Notes: generated by a model from the sequence alone, not told the origin. A DNA stretch of 64,000 nt from Ciona intestinalis (GCF_000224145.3 NC_020175.2:4029221-4093220), one strand, 5' to 3'; numbered from the stretch's first letter, positions 11,425-23,877 are shown. Translations and numbers: made by a program.

Positions 11425-14400
11425 ATGATTAAGTTGCAGGTAGGAGCGCGCGAAGCGGTGCGATAATAATTAAACGATTTATTACATAAGATGTCTTCGG
11501 TGTTTTGTATAAAGATGCTACAGTTTGGAAAAGCGACATATTTTATGTTCGAGTCTGAATTGCTGTGTAGCTTTGATGTATTAGAGCGTAACTATTAGTA
11601 AGGAAATGCGGTAACAATCTTCGTGAAGACTGTGCAAACATTTACCAAGGATTAAAGTTACAGACAAATTAATTTGAAGAAAGACAATAAGCCACGAAAA
11701 AGGCGTCGGAAACAAAGTTACTGTATAAAAATAACCCAACGGTCGATTCAAATCAGATTATTGTAGCGATAAATAGACTTTAGAGACCATTTTAGTAAAA
11801 GGTTAAACTGTTTATGTTTGTTTTCAGGTTTTAAAGTTTATGGGAATTCTGACAATCATGAAATTAGGAGTATTCGCCGTTTCAGCTTTGTCTCTACTCA
11901 TAGCGTTAACATGGGTGCTTGTGTATTGTCCCGTTGGTAAGTTTAAATTTCAATCTGTTGCACGCTGGGGTAAGATGGTACACGATTTCATTCCCTTTTA
12001 TTCTCGCAGTTGATTGTAAACAAAGATATTTGCGGAATTAAATAACCGTATTCTCACGACTTCGCGTTGGTAACTGTTAAAAACTATTAGGAAATATGGG
12101 ATATTATGTGCTAACGTATCCATCTTACCCCACAGTACTATACATTCTTTTTGAGTAAGATGTTAATTTTATGATTATTTAATTAAAATAGTAAATTCTT
12201 AAATAGAGTCATGATGATTGTACATCTTTCTAGACAGCACGATTTACGATATCACGTGTTTGTGTGTGTCGATACGTTTCAGATTACATGTATTGCATAT
12301 ATGTAATGTCAATACACCGTTAATGATTGTTATATCCGCATACCGGTCTCGCGGTGTGGATATTACAGTAAATTTGTCTGAATTTCGTCATGTCACTAAT
12401 CGGCATACTTTGAGTTTGAATAGCAACTATTTAGCACGTGATAAACCAGCGGGTCCCAAACTTTTCTAAAACTGGTGGACCTGTTGCCGTTATTTTGAAA
12501 CCAGTTAATTCTAATAATGCAAAAATGTGCCCTAAAATTTGTAACTGCAAATAAGCGTGAACACTGAACACAAATACGTGGTTAATACTGTGTGAAAATG
12601 AAAAACATATTTCGTACATACTTTTTAATTTAAAACATACACAATCAAGTATAGAGTTCTGTGGGTTAGGATGGACACCTTTAGCACATAGTATTCAAAT
12701 ATCCTGATTGTGTTTTAAACAATTAACAACGATCTATAGGAGTCGTGCGAACACGGTTTTATATATTTTTGTTCTGTGTTTACTATCAGATGGGACGATA
12801 AAATAGAATGCAAAGGTGTCCCATCTTCCCCAACTCCACCCTATTTTCAATATTTGTTATTAACGTCTATACATTTTCTATTCCAATGCTAAAGGTAAAG
12901 CGAACCACTGAAAACGTCATTAAATGCAATACCGGTGAAGTCATTACATTTCACGTGGCAGAATACGCATACGGTTAGGAGAAAATCGTTTTCAGTTGCG
13001 GTATAATTTTACAACAATGGCGCCGATGAATCGACAATTGTTTAATGACTGTTTTTAGAACGGCGACAAGTTTATTTATTACACTTTAAGTCATTAAATC
13101 TGTGGCGCCCAATTTGCACTGTGTTACCGCAGTCAAACGAGTCCGCTGGCAAGTTTAATGTTGCTTCTTATCTTGGTTTATTTAACCAGTACTGTACAAA
13201 CAACTGACTAAAATAATATAAGAAACAGTGTTATGAAAATAGACTATCTTAATTAAAATTTTACAGCGTGCATAACAAAATGATACATACTATACAACGT
13301 AATTTAAATGCCCTTTCTTATCTCCAGGTATTATGAAAGCTAATACAGTAATTCATCGTGCAAACGTACACAGCGCAGGGTAAGATATAAAAATACAGTT
13401 TATAAATATAATTTTTATAATATTTTTACTATTTTACATTAAAAATACTGTTTATGACGCATAGTTAGTATTGTGACGTATTGGTTACGTAATTTTTAGT
13501 GACCGAATGAAACTTGAAGATTACTTTGATCACTACGAGGATGAATTAAACCAAGATTTAAAGAAGTTCAAGGCCGATGGGAAGCCGGTGGAGTACATGG
13601 AAAAGGGAAATAAGAAACATAATAATGCAGAGGTATAATTAAACTACTTTTGGGCCGAATTTCTGTCAAAAAGCGTTCTGGAAGCTCGATAAATATAATA
13701 ATAAGTTACCTGAACGGTGTTTCGGTACTTGCTGGACACTAAAATTCAGATTGCACTGCTCTGCTCTTTTATAGCCAAGGACACATACGCCAGTAGCAGC
13801 CTTTAACTTTTAACCTACGGGCTTAAAAAAAGCAAACACGCCTACCACTATATAGTTTACACAGCGCTTAGGTATTTTTTATATTTTCAAAACTAATATC
13901 AATTTTCTGCCTATAGGTTGTGATTCCAAGAAAGTTATGGAATGATGACGTATTCGACAGCATGATACACCAGCTGGACCACAAAGAACTGGACGGTTAT
14001 GAATTCTTAGCTGAGTCCATGAACGTAACCATATACCGAACTCCAAAAGGGGTAAGTGGAAAAAGTGGTAACGGTTTATTTTTACATTGCATTTTTTTTA
14101 TTTTACATTGCATTATCTCGCCTTACAGTATCTCCATATACTTATAACCTCTTGGAGTTTTATAGCTCCTTTTTTACACGTTTTCAAAAAAAAATGCAAA
14201 AAAGCTATTATATAAATCACGTTTTTTTACAACAAACATATTAATCTATATTTGGTTATTCGGTAATATATATAGGCTAACCTGTAAGGGTATTACATGC
14301 ACACGTCATACCCAATTTTCCATGCAGAATGCCGGCTTATACGATTACAAGCTTTATGCCACCCTGCCCGATGCATCGCCAGAAGAAATAGCTTCAGTAT

Positions 14401-16023
14401 TTTTAGATAATAAATACAGAGTTGTGTGGGACGAGTACGTTACCGGTGAGACTCTTTGTAATTTGGTAATGCATTGAATTTATAAATTGAGCTTTTTAAT
14501 TGCAACTTTATACTGTGGGGTAAGATGGATCCTTGTTGGCACATAATATCCCATATTTCCTAATCGTGTTTTCTAATAATTAAAAAAGCGCATTTTGTGG
14601 GGTCGCATGGGTATATAATTCTGTAAATAGTCTTTGTTTACTACCAATTGGGACGATAAAACAGAATGAAAACATGACCTATCTTACACGGACCTATTCC
14701 ACGAATGTTTAAATGACCCATGGCCGTCTTTGTATTAAGGTGTAGCTAAACGACACATTATATATAGGTCACCTAAAATAAATATAGGTCAGGCAAGGGT
14801 TCAACGGTCGCTTGCAGAATTCGGTCATGCTTGTCTTTCCATTAAATATTAACAAGGGTATATGTGTAGCTAACCGGTTGGGGGTGTGTTAGATAAATGC
14901 AGTTAAACATAAGGGATTACACGTAAAAGAACACATTATACTTTACACATAAAGTTACATAGGTGGAAATTCGTAAGCAGGTACGACGTGTATGAAACAA
15001 TACAACCGTGATAATTAAAAAATAAGTTGCACTTATTCAGCAACTGATCGATTGGCTTTCCCAATTCACTGTAGCTTTCTTAGGTTTTTGGTTAATGAGA
15101 AAAATGCATATCAACTAAAAGTCTAAAACATCTTTATCATTTCAGAGCTATATGTTGTGCAAAAGAACGAGAAAGGTCCCGACGTCATATACTTCAACGT
15201 TGATTTCCCTTGGCCACTGTCAAACAGATGACGTATCCTTTACTAAAAACTTTACATATACAGCCCATACTCATATATACGTTATCTTTACCCTATCAAC
15301 TATGCTTCCTTTAGCCTATATACTTCTGTGTTATTTTTTATGCCAATTGATTAATATCTACTTATTTTGTTCTTCGCCTAAAATGTCTACGTTTTTCTCG
15401 ACGTTTTTTTGATTTCTGCTAAAATTTGATGATATTTCCTTGACTATTCGACTCGTAGTATGTATACGGCCGTGAGACGCGCCGTATGACGAAAAACGGC
15501 GAAGAGTTCGTCGTTATTGTCATGCATAGTGTTTTGAAACACAATGTCCCAGAAGTGAGCGGTGCTATAAGGGTGGACGACTACCACCAGTCTCTAGCTT
15601 TGGGGAAATGGGGCGACCATGGGACAAGAGGTAAATGACATTGCTTTTATATGTTGATGGTGCATTCAAAGAATAATATATACCAGTATTCTCATGACTA
15701 ATATTTTTAATGTGTAAACAGTATTTCATCTTACCCTTATAGTACTATATCATAGAGATATGTATTGGCTTATTCAATATATGTTTTCAGCATTCATCCA
15801 GTACTACGACAACCCTAAAGGATCCGTCCCGTCATGGCTAGTGAACTGGGCAGCCAAGGTAAGAAACCGTTCTATTGCATTTACAGCACGTTAATAATAA
15901 GAATTTACCCGATACGTTTCAACTTAGACCGGTGTGCCTGCGTTTATGAAAGACCTGCAGCGTGCGTGTAAAGGATTGCCCAAGTTTCTGGCCGAACAAA
16001 AGAGAAAGTCTCAAGTCGTCTGA
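11425..16023 (+). CDS. START-domain lipid-transfer protein, PCTP-like, N-terminally anchored
   Basis: Exons: 11425-11439, 11828-11936, 13328-13379, 13500-13632, 13917-14051, 14328-14445, 15146-15232, 15459-15630, 15791-15858, 15928-16023. From roughly residue 115 the protein aligns by eye with the whole START domain of phosphatidylcholine transfer protein (StARD2): GLYDYKLYA, YRVVWDEYV, WPLSNR, YVYGRE, YDNPKGSVPSWLVNWAAK, GVPAF. The N-terminus adds a hydrophobic segment (exon 2, about 20 residues around ALSLLIALTWVLVY) that should act as a signal anchor, followed by a charged linker. Vertebrate PCTP is soluble and has no such segment. Predicted role: phospholipid exchange at a membrane. The start could be the ATG at 11425 or an in-frame ATG in exon 2. 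Exon 15146-15232 has one base too many (see findings). The intron 15233-15458 has U12-type signals. Confidence 0.88.
11960..12143. repeat. MITE copy in START-gene intron 2
   Basis: GCTGGGGTAAGATGGTACAC start and CCATCTTACCCCACAGTACT end. Confidence 0.85.
12650..12846. repeat. MITE copy in START-gene intron 2
   Basis: Second insertion in the same intron, about 500 bp from the first; right end CCCATCTTCCCCAACTCCAC. Confidence 0.82.
14508..14701. repeat. MITE copy, GGGGTAAG subtype
   Basis: Left end TACTGTGGGGTAAGATGGAT; right end degenerate. Lies in the START-gene intron after exon 14328-14445. Confidence 0.8.
15233..15458 (+). other. U12-type (minor spliceosome) intron
   Basis: The 5' splice site GTATCCTTT (15233-15241) matches the U12 consensus exactly. 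A TTTCCTTGAC branch-site match lies at 15435-15444, with the branch A 15 nt before the AG at 15457-15458. It interrupts the START domain between SNR(D) and YVYGRE. Confidence 0.85.
15676..15752. repeat. MITE right-end fragment
   Basis: Keeps TTCATCTTACCCTTATAGTA only; lies in the START-gene intron 15631-15790. Confidence 0.5.
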
Positions 16024-16944
16024 AGCATAAAGCCCCATCAAGCCATCTGAAGCATCTGAGAGCGTTAAATATACAATCAGTGTTTCAAACCATGTATGTT
16101 CGTAACGTAATGAAAGCAAAACGGCAAATTAAGTTGATATGACGTAAATAACCGAAGTGTTGACTGTATATACTGTGATGTGAAACCTATTTACCCTGTT
16201 GTACTTACTGTACCGCACGGTACCGATGCCTGCATACTATTACACGTCTTCGGTAAGCATTCCACAATTTAAAGTACAGAACATGTTTCATACGCAGCGA
16301 ATTTTACATATAGCGTCGACTGGCAAAGGTCTCTTAACCAGGTCTGCACGTAAAGTCGCGGTTAAAGCGAAATACCAATAGTGCCTTTGATGTTTGTGTT
16401 GAAACCCCTTAGCTTCAATGTAAATTGAGTCTTATCTCTTGTTTCGTGTTGTTTTGATTGCTTTTTGCGAACTAACCGTGCATATACCTCATCTTTACGC
16501 GTTTTTATTTGTAAATGTACGAGGTGGGGATCAATGTACGCTTTTGAATGCTGTCGATTTTTTTTTTATAAGTCTCTGTCTAAAAATGAAAATACGTACG
16601 TTCAATATATATAATAATTGTTGCCTGTTTTGTCAATTATCGTTTTTTTATCAGTAACATCATTTGCTAACTGTTACAGTAATAATTTGGGTTGAATTGA
16701 TTGCAATTCTTACCGGAGAGTAATGTTTTGTTCTAATTCGTCGAACTTATATTTTTACTTCGATCATTTCAAATTAACGCCGTACAATGCATAAGATTGA
16801 TTTTTTTGCTTTTTAAAGTACTGAACAAGTTAGTTCAGAGCATCAGATCGAAAATCATGCTGTTGAACTGATATTATAAGCAAATCAATGCAATTGCTGA
16901 TCATTAATTTTTACCGTACATTTGTGCTATGCATAAACAGCAAA

Positions 16945-16950
16945 AATAAA
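16945..16950 (+). terminator. Poly(A) signal candidate, START gene
   Basis: AATAAA about 920 nt after the stop; distance makes this tentative. Confidence 0.35.
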
Positions 16951-17222
16951 GTCTTTTTCCAATTTTAGTCGTGTGTGTTTTTTTCGTTGTCATTTTCTGT
17001 GCCTTCGTTGTCATTTTCTGTGATTTTATATTGTGGGATTGTAAACCATAAGTTTGCCGTGACAAAACCTGGTTAAACAAGTCCTAAACCACTTTGCCTG
17101 TTGCGACATTGAATGGACAAATATTTAATTGTATTCAAATGTTTGCTCAGATAAGCGGAACGGGACGTAAGTGCCAAATGTGAAATTTATGGTTACGTGG
17201 GTCGCAGCAGCAGGAAGTGTGT

Positions 17223-17393
17223 ATAGTAGGGTGGGGTAAGATAGAATAGGATTTCATTTACAGAATATTTACAGACCTATATAACCACAGCTACGTGGTT
17301 CTTAAATAGCGTTGTTAATTGTTTAAAATGCAACAAGGAAATATGGTGTTTTAGGTGCCAATGGTATACCTCATTCCCCCAGTACTATATATA
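17223..17393. repeat. MITE copy
   Basis: Starts TATAGTAGGGTGGGGTAAGA; right end CATTCCCCCAGTACTATATA. Confidence 0.83.
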
Positions 17394-17779
17394 CATCAGT
17401 TTCTTTGGATATATATATGGTAACTAACTATATATGTTCCATTGAAAAGTGTGCTGTTTTTGTTCTCACTTGCCTGCTTAAACTAGATTAAATCGCAATG
17501 CCAGTGCGCTACGCCATTAACTATAATCCATGAATTGGTGAGAAGGAGCTATGCCCTATGATTTGATCGACCAAACGTACGAGATTAGGAAAAAGGTTAC
17601 AACTTGTCAGTGTGCAGGCAACCGTACATATAAAAAGATGGGAATTATAGTTAGACCCGTTCGCGCGTTCTTTATAAACATTTTATTACTTATCTGCTAC
17701 AGATCTCTGGAGTTTTCTCTGTTAAATAGGAAATTAATACAAAACTTATTGAAACAAGTTTAACGGATTCTGAAGAAAT

Positions 17780-20700
17780 ATGAGTAGTAACTACGGACCA
17801 CCGTTTATACAAGGTGGTGGTGATAATGCTGCTTTGTTTGTTAGAGATGGAGATTACTTGGGTTGCGGAAGTTACGGGAAGGTGTGGCGAGCGTTTCACA
17901 AAAAGTACAGAACTGTAGCTGTTAAAGTTTGTGAGTTAATGGGTCCAATTGAGGCAGCGATTGGAGATTTCCGGAAAGGTTAGTATAGCCTGTTTGTCAT
18001 TTTTTTCTACATATTTTGCGATTCTTTTTTAAAATGAGCCTAAACTAGCAAGTGTACGTATATAAATAAAATTACCAAGTCGCCCTTGTGACTTCTTTTC
18101 TATTTAAAGAAAATTAACTCTACGGCGTATGTAAATATTTATCAATTTACAGAAATTAACTTTATGTGGAGCACAAACGACTGTCCATACATCGTTAGCT
18201 GTCATGGATACTTTACCAACACAAATTTGGGGGGAATAGTTATGGAGTACATGGAACATGGCACGCTGTACGAGCTACTACACCACGACCCACCAATTCA
18301 GATACCAATTGAACTAAAAATTCGGTTTGTTAATTTAAATCAGCACTGACCAGCACTTTTATCTTTATTTACGTATGAATATGTAATACAGGTTTGCGCA
18401 AAACATCGCGATGGCTTTGGATTACTTGCATAACTATGGAAAAGACCAGCGGATCATACATGGCGATCTGAAAGTAAATAATTCTATTTTGATAAATGAA
18501 CCGATAAGGGGCATACAGACTGATACAGTACCATTTTTTCAGACCGTAAATATTCTGCTGGATCGCTTTTTAGTAGCGAAACTATCTGATTTTGGTGGCT
18601 GCAGGTTGCAAACTGTCAGTGCCTTTGCAAGCAACAGAGATTTGCGGACAGGCGAAAGGAATGTATATACTCTGCCGTATACTGCACCAGAGGTTTTACA
18701 AAACCCAGGATCCGCGATTGTAGCATCGGTAAGCGATTGTTGGTATTAGGAAAATTTAAGTTTAACATATAGTAGTGTGGGGTATGAAGATGAGACACCT
18801 CTGAGTTTTAAATTAACAACAGTCTGTGGGAGTCGTGAGGATTCGGTTTTATAATTCTTCGAATGTTCCCTGTTTACTACCCAACAAAGAATGAAAAGGT
18901 GTCCCATCTTACCCCACTATATTTTACTTCTCTGTAGGGTGATATGTACAGTTTTGGTGTAGTTTTATGGGAAGTTTATACTTGTGAAAGGCCCTTCGCC
19001 AACTTTCTAAATCGTGATGATTTGGAACGAGCAATTCGTAGCAATAGCGTCAGGTTAGAGATACCACCTCCAAGCACCAACAACAAGCTGGTACGTTCAC
19101 ATTAAAACAAATTAAATAAGAGTTGAGTCAAACTGCATGTTCCATAATGTTAATTTAAAAACACTTATGTTGCGTTTGTAACATGGTAAACATTACTGTT
19201 CACGGCCATATAAGTTTACTTACAAGTATATCTGTAATTCTGATTTTTTTCATTAAGCAAACGCAAAACAGCGAAAACACAAGCCGCCTGGAGTCACGTA
19301 TGATTTCTTTGATGCGTACCTGTCTCGGTTCGTCTTATAGTCGTATTCCGGCAAACGAAGTAGTAAGATACCTCTTCGATTACATGGACACTGGTGCGCT
19401 GATTGTGGATGAACAGGTAGGTCTATACACTCTACAAATTCGAGGAATAAATAAAAGTAGTTTATTTACCCTCGCTCGTGTCCGCTTATACGAGTTACCA
19501 CGTATAAACCTTTGTGGGTAATTATTTAGAGGGGGGTGCTTTTTAAATAAAAGAGAGGGGGGTGCCTTTATGCATTGCCAACAATATGGAACAACCCAAA
19601 ATCCCCACTGGGTTGGAGCAATTACTGCAAAGTGTCTTGCTCAAAGACACATACGCCCACACTGGTATAGTAGCAACGAGCCATGCATAACCTCTGGTTT
19701 AGAGGAAGACGGGCTAATCATTGGGCCGCACGTCGCCAGAGAAAGATTGGATTGATATTCATCAAGTCGACTTTACAGGTACTTGGGGTGCGCTATTACT
19801 TGGATCCTATTCGTGCGTCGACTGCTTACAATAGAAATAGAACTGATGTTGTAGCTGCGACGCGAAACCTTATGTCCACGAATAGACAACCATCCACTGA
19901 ACGTAATGTTCGTGAGCGTTACAGAGATCCACCACGCTCGCCCAGAGAGGCTGTACAAAGGGATGCGTTTCCAGATTTTAGACAACAAGCGATTACGGAT
20001 CGTCCCCGTAGTCTGCGCAATTTAACTGTCTCCGATTGGTACAGGTGTACAAAGTCATTTGTGAAAACAGTAATCTTGCCAACTAAAGGTTTGAACGTGA
20101 AATTCTACTATCAATGAACGTATGTGTGTTAACTATTAACAATATCTATAGGCAATGGTCATAAATCAAATCGGAACAAGCAACGACGGTACGTTGATTC
20201 GAGAAATACACCAAACGCAAGACGACAAAGCGACAGCAGTGAGTCTTCAAAGATGAGCGAAGCAAGAGCAGCACCAATAAACAGGAGTTTAAGCACGGTA
20301 AGGTCTTTTTAGTTCGTCCCATTTTGTTTGTCTTTACTTCTTTCGTCTGTTAAAATATTCTGCTGAGCTTTTAAGAGTAATATAATAGAAAATGGAAACA
20401 TCACTGAAAAACAAGCTTTTCAATTCTAAGTCGACAAATGTAACTTGCTTGCTGTGTGGTGAAGATGGGGTAGGAAAACATTGGGCAGTGAGTTATGATG
20501 TGCACGGTACAACCAATAGAGGAACGGGAAAGGTATACACACCTAAAGTTTATAAATTTTAAAGCTTTAAAGGTTTTTAAAAAACACATTTTTATAGAGA
20601 TTCAAAACTACAAGAAAGATTAACGGTAGAGATTGCTCGTTAAAATATGAGTTTTCGACCAAAGCAAAATATGTGGACGTTATCTTGTATTGCTTTCGCA

Positions 20701-20975
20701 TTGATGATTTTGATACTATTCAAAATTTGTTCACAAAGTGGAATCCAGAAGTGGAGAAAACGTACGGCGGTGCCCGCATACCAACTGTTCTTGTTGGTCT
20801 ACAGAGCGATCTGCGAAGTCACGCAGATTTATCGCCAATGCCAATTAACATTGGAAATGACAAAGCAAAAGTCATAGGTGCGGAGGTATACCTCGAGTGC
20901 TCTGCACGCACAGGCTACAATGTCAGATATCTATTTGACTACGCATTTGGATTGGCTCTTGGCAATGTGAAGTAG
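17780..20975 (+). CDS. Protein kinase fused to a degenerate Rho-like GTPase
   Basis: Exons: 17780-17978, 18153-18324, 18392-18473, 18543-18728, 18938-19090, 19258-19416, 19779-20088, 20152-20297, 20389-20532, 20598-20975; all phases agree, giving about 642 residues. Residues about 25-317 are a TKL-like kinase domain: Gly loop GCGSYGKV, Lys49 in VAVK, helix-C Glu67, HGDLK (147-151, Gly in place of Arg of HRD), Asn154, DFG (167-169), APE (199-201). Residues 318-469 are an Arg/Ser-rich linker. Residues 470-642 resemble a Rho-family GTPase: P-loop GEDGVGKH (493-500), VDVILYCFRIDD, KWNPEVE, VGLQSDLR, CSAR. The DTAG box is absent and the P-loop Ser/Thr is His, so nucleotide hydrolysis is doubtful. 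The joining of the two halves is inferred from phase; a separate GTPase-like gene starting at the ATG at 20392 is possible. Confidence 0.8.
18768..18921. repeat. MITE copy in kinase intron 5
   Basis: Right end CCCATCTTACCCCACTATAT lies only about 17 nt before the next exon. Confidence 0.83.
19595..19740. repeat. SINE-like copy in kinase-GTPase intron
   Basis: Contains CTTGCTCAAAGACACATACG and the AACCTCTGG block of the tRNA-derived repeat defined at 46220-46530; sits in the intron between kinase and linker exons. Confidence 0.7.
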
Positions 20976-22043
20976 ATGAATGTTATGGGGGAAGATGGGG
21001 CACCTTTTCATTCGATTTTTCTCGTTGTTTAAAACACGACCAGGGTATTTATATATTTTGTGCTAAAGGTGTCCCATCTTCCCCTAAAGGTGTCCCATTT
21101 CTTGTATTACTGCATTAACTAACAATAACACAGTTTTCTTTGTTAAACTTGTAAATTTTATATTACTGTTTTAACAAACAACAAAAAATCATTATACACA
21201 CTGTTTCTTTTACCATCTGTATATACCGTAACAAAACATAAACTTTACCCAATTCCCCTTAATATAAGGTCCTGATATACATACCCCTTCATTAATGCTC
21301 AGCTCTCATGAAGATTTGTACAAGTCTGCAACCACACAACATTACGTACAGTTCATTGATCTGCGAAATTAAAGAATTATCCGTCACGAACTAAAACATA
21401 GTATACTAGCATAAAAATAAAGTGACATCCTTCAAAAATTCTCTTTCTAATTGTCATAAACCTTTATGCCTTTCTGATTTTCGCTCAAAACAAATAAGAA
21501 CTTTTACAAGTATTATCCCAAAACAAAGCTGTGCAAGCAAGCATAGGCATAAGCCATTCTGCCACGTGTTGATACTTATGCAATTGCTTCTGTTACGTTA
21601 CAATAAACTCGAATTCAAATTCAAACAAAATGCATTTCAAACACTTCCGCATAGCTCGACCAATCAGAAGTTAGATACCGCCAATGACGCGTTTGTATCG
21701 CGACGTTTTCTCACAACCTTGCGCAATCGCGTAACATCATTCGAGTGTGACGATCCACGCGATTGTGACGACACAATGCTAGAACGCCCGGCAATTCTTT
21801 ATAAATTGAAGGTCGAACGTTTTATTGTCGGTGTTGGTGTAAATCCAGTGTCATTAGCTCTTTATAATGTTTCGCCTATATATTGAGACAGTCAAGACTG
21901 GCAAACAGACTGAATGTTTAAATTTAATGGATAGTTCAACAGGAAGGACGTTTGGTTACATGTTAATTATAACGTAATGTTTTTATTTAGACCGTTAGAA
22001 CTGTGGTCTCTTTTTGTTAAGTTATATAAATTTTAAAGAAAAT
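20976..22043. other. Intergenic: kinase gene to SLC25A3
   Basis: Holds a shortened MITE (20985-21089) and an AATAAA at 21416-21421. An open frame of about 150 codons upstream of SLC25A3 lacks an early ATG and any motif, so I read this as promoter DNA. Confidence 0.55.
20985..21089. repeat. Shortened MITE copy
   Basis: Both ends kept (GGGGGAAGATGGGGCACC, GGTGTCCCATCTTCCCC) but the centre is about half the usual length, consistent with an internal deletion; the GGTGTCCCAT motif is then repeated once more. Confidence 0.75.
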
Positions 22044-23877
22044 ATGGTTAAAACTTTACTTGAAGCTTTTGAAAACAAGCCTAACCCCTTCAACGCACCA
22101 AAGTTTGAAGTCGGTTGCACACCATGCGAACCAATGAAAGAAACTCAAATTTCTAGACGAATTGGAGCTGCCTCAGCTTCTGGTAAGAATTTCAAAACTA
22201 ATTTTCTAGCTGTTCACTGTACTTCGGTGTAAAATGCAGTCCTGATTTTTTTATTATTTACAGATGAGTACAGCTGTGAGTTTGGGTCAACGAAGTATTA
22301 CACCATATGCGGGTTTGGGGGTATTTTAAGTTGTGGCCTTACCCATACTGCACTCGTACCCCTTGATCTGGTAAAATGCAGAATTCAGGTAAAAATATCG
22401 CAAAAGCCTATTTGTTCTTAATTCAGAAACTAACCAATATTCTCTATTCAGGTTGACCCACAGAAATACAAGAACATTTTCCATGGGTTCAAAGTTACTT
22501 TGGCAGAAGATGGTGTACGTGGTTTAGCAAAGGGCTGGGCACCGACCTTTATTGGATATTCCATGCAAGGTCTCTGCAAGTTCGGTCTCTATGAAGTTTT
22601 CAAGAACATCTACAGTGGAGTTTTGGGTGAAGTAAGTAAAAGTCTTATTCTAGCTAGTTTGAATTATACCACCCAAATTGGGAAAAATGAATTTGTGGAT
22701 TAAATAATTTAAAAAAAAAAATTCTGTGGATTTAAGTCAGCCGATATCTTGTCTTTTTCCTATGAAGTTTTAGAAATTCTCAACATAGGGCATTTTTTTA
22801 CCATAATATTGGCAGGCCATTTTTCCAATCTGGTACAACCAAAATAAAATTGATTCAGTTTAATAACTTGATGCAAGTTTGGGTAGTTTAAACATTTTAA
22901 TGATATCCTTTACAGGAAAAATCTTACTTATGGAGAACTTCATTGTACTTGGCTGCCAGTGCATCAGCAGAATTCTTTGCTGACATTGCACTTGCACCTA
23001 TGGAAGCTTGCAAAGTAAGAATCCAGACTCAACCAGGATTTGCGAACACTTTGAGAGAGGCTTTCCCTAAAATGAAGGCGGCAGAGGGCATGTCCGCGTA
23101 AGTAAAGAATAAATGTATTTAGGAACCAATTGGGCAATTTGACCCCTAACCTCTGTATCTGCATTGTTAATTTTTTGTGTAACTATATATACTTGTTTAG
23201 GTTCTACAAGGGCTTGGTGCCATTGTGGTTGCGACAGATCCCTTACACCATGATGAAATTTGCTTGCTTTGAACGTACAGTTGAAGCACTCTACAAGTTT
23301 GTTGTTCCTAAGCCCAGAGCCGATTGCAACAAAACTGAACAGCTTGTTGTTACTTTCGTTGCTGGCTACATTGCTGGTGTTTTCTGCGCCATTGTTTCCC
23401 ACCCCGCAGATTCCGTTGTGTCTTTGTTGAACAAGGACAGTGGAAGCACTCCATTGCAGGCACTCAAGAAGCTAGGACCAAAAGGTTTGTATTTGCTTAC
23501 ATTTTTTTGTAACTTTTAGAAGGCCAGGTACACTAAAGTTCCAGTGTTGCAGTAACATATGAAATATTTATTAAAATGCAGCCAAAAAAATTGTTTTTAA
23601 AAATGCAGCCAGAAAATTGTTAAGAATGCAGTCATTTAAGAAAAAAATTTGATTTCTTTATGTCCGTGTGTTTCTGTTTATCATTTAAACATAGCTTGAT
23701 TCTTTGCTTATCTGCACAGGTGTATGGAAGGGTCTTTTTGCCCGTATCATAATGATCGGTACATTGACTGCCCTGCAATGGTTCATCTACGACTCAGTGA
23801 AGGTTTACTTCAAGCTCCCACGGCCCCCTCCCCCAGAGATGCCCGCCAGTTTGAAGGCAAAGCTCAACGCTCAATAA
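22044..23877 (+). CDS. SLC25A3: Mitochondrial phosphate carrier
   Basis: Exons: 22044-22182, 22264-22388, 22452-22631, 22916-23097, 23201-23484, 23720-23877; 355 residues, all phases agree. Three carrier repeats are evident with [20 protein letters not shown] and [12 protein letters not shown] in place of the P-x-[DE]-x-x-[KR] signature. The region after the third signature ([19 protein letters not shown]) and the PPPPEMP tail are typical of this member. It imports phosphate with protons into the matrix across the inner membrane to feed ATP synthase. Internal order and length match the family; no repeats or transposons occur in its introns. An AATAAA overlaps the stop codon (23873-23878), implying a very short 3' UTR or use of a later signal. 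Confidence 0.96.

Larger units (their letters stand above)
16024..17779. other. Intergenic: START gene to kinase gene
   Basis: Contains an AATAAA at 16945-16950 that could end the START transcript, a short tandem pair of about 20 bp (16985-17023, repeating GTTGTCATTTTCTGTG), and a MITE (17223-17393). A pyrimidine-rich acceptor-like site ends at about 17700, some 80 nt before the kinase ATG. No gene seen. Confidence 0.55.

Noticed and set aside
21422-21886. Open frame of about 154 codons upstream of SLC25A3
   Set aside because: Starts without ATG, has no domain pattern, and lies where the SLC25A3 promoter should be.
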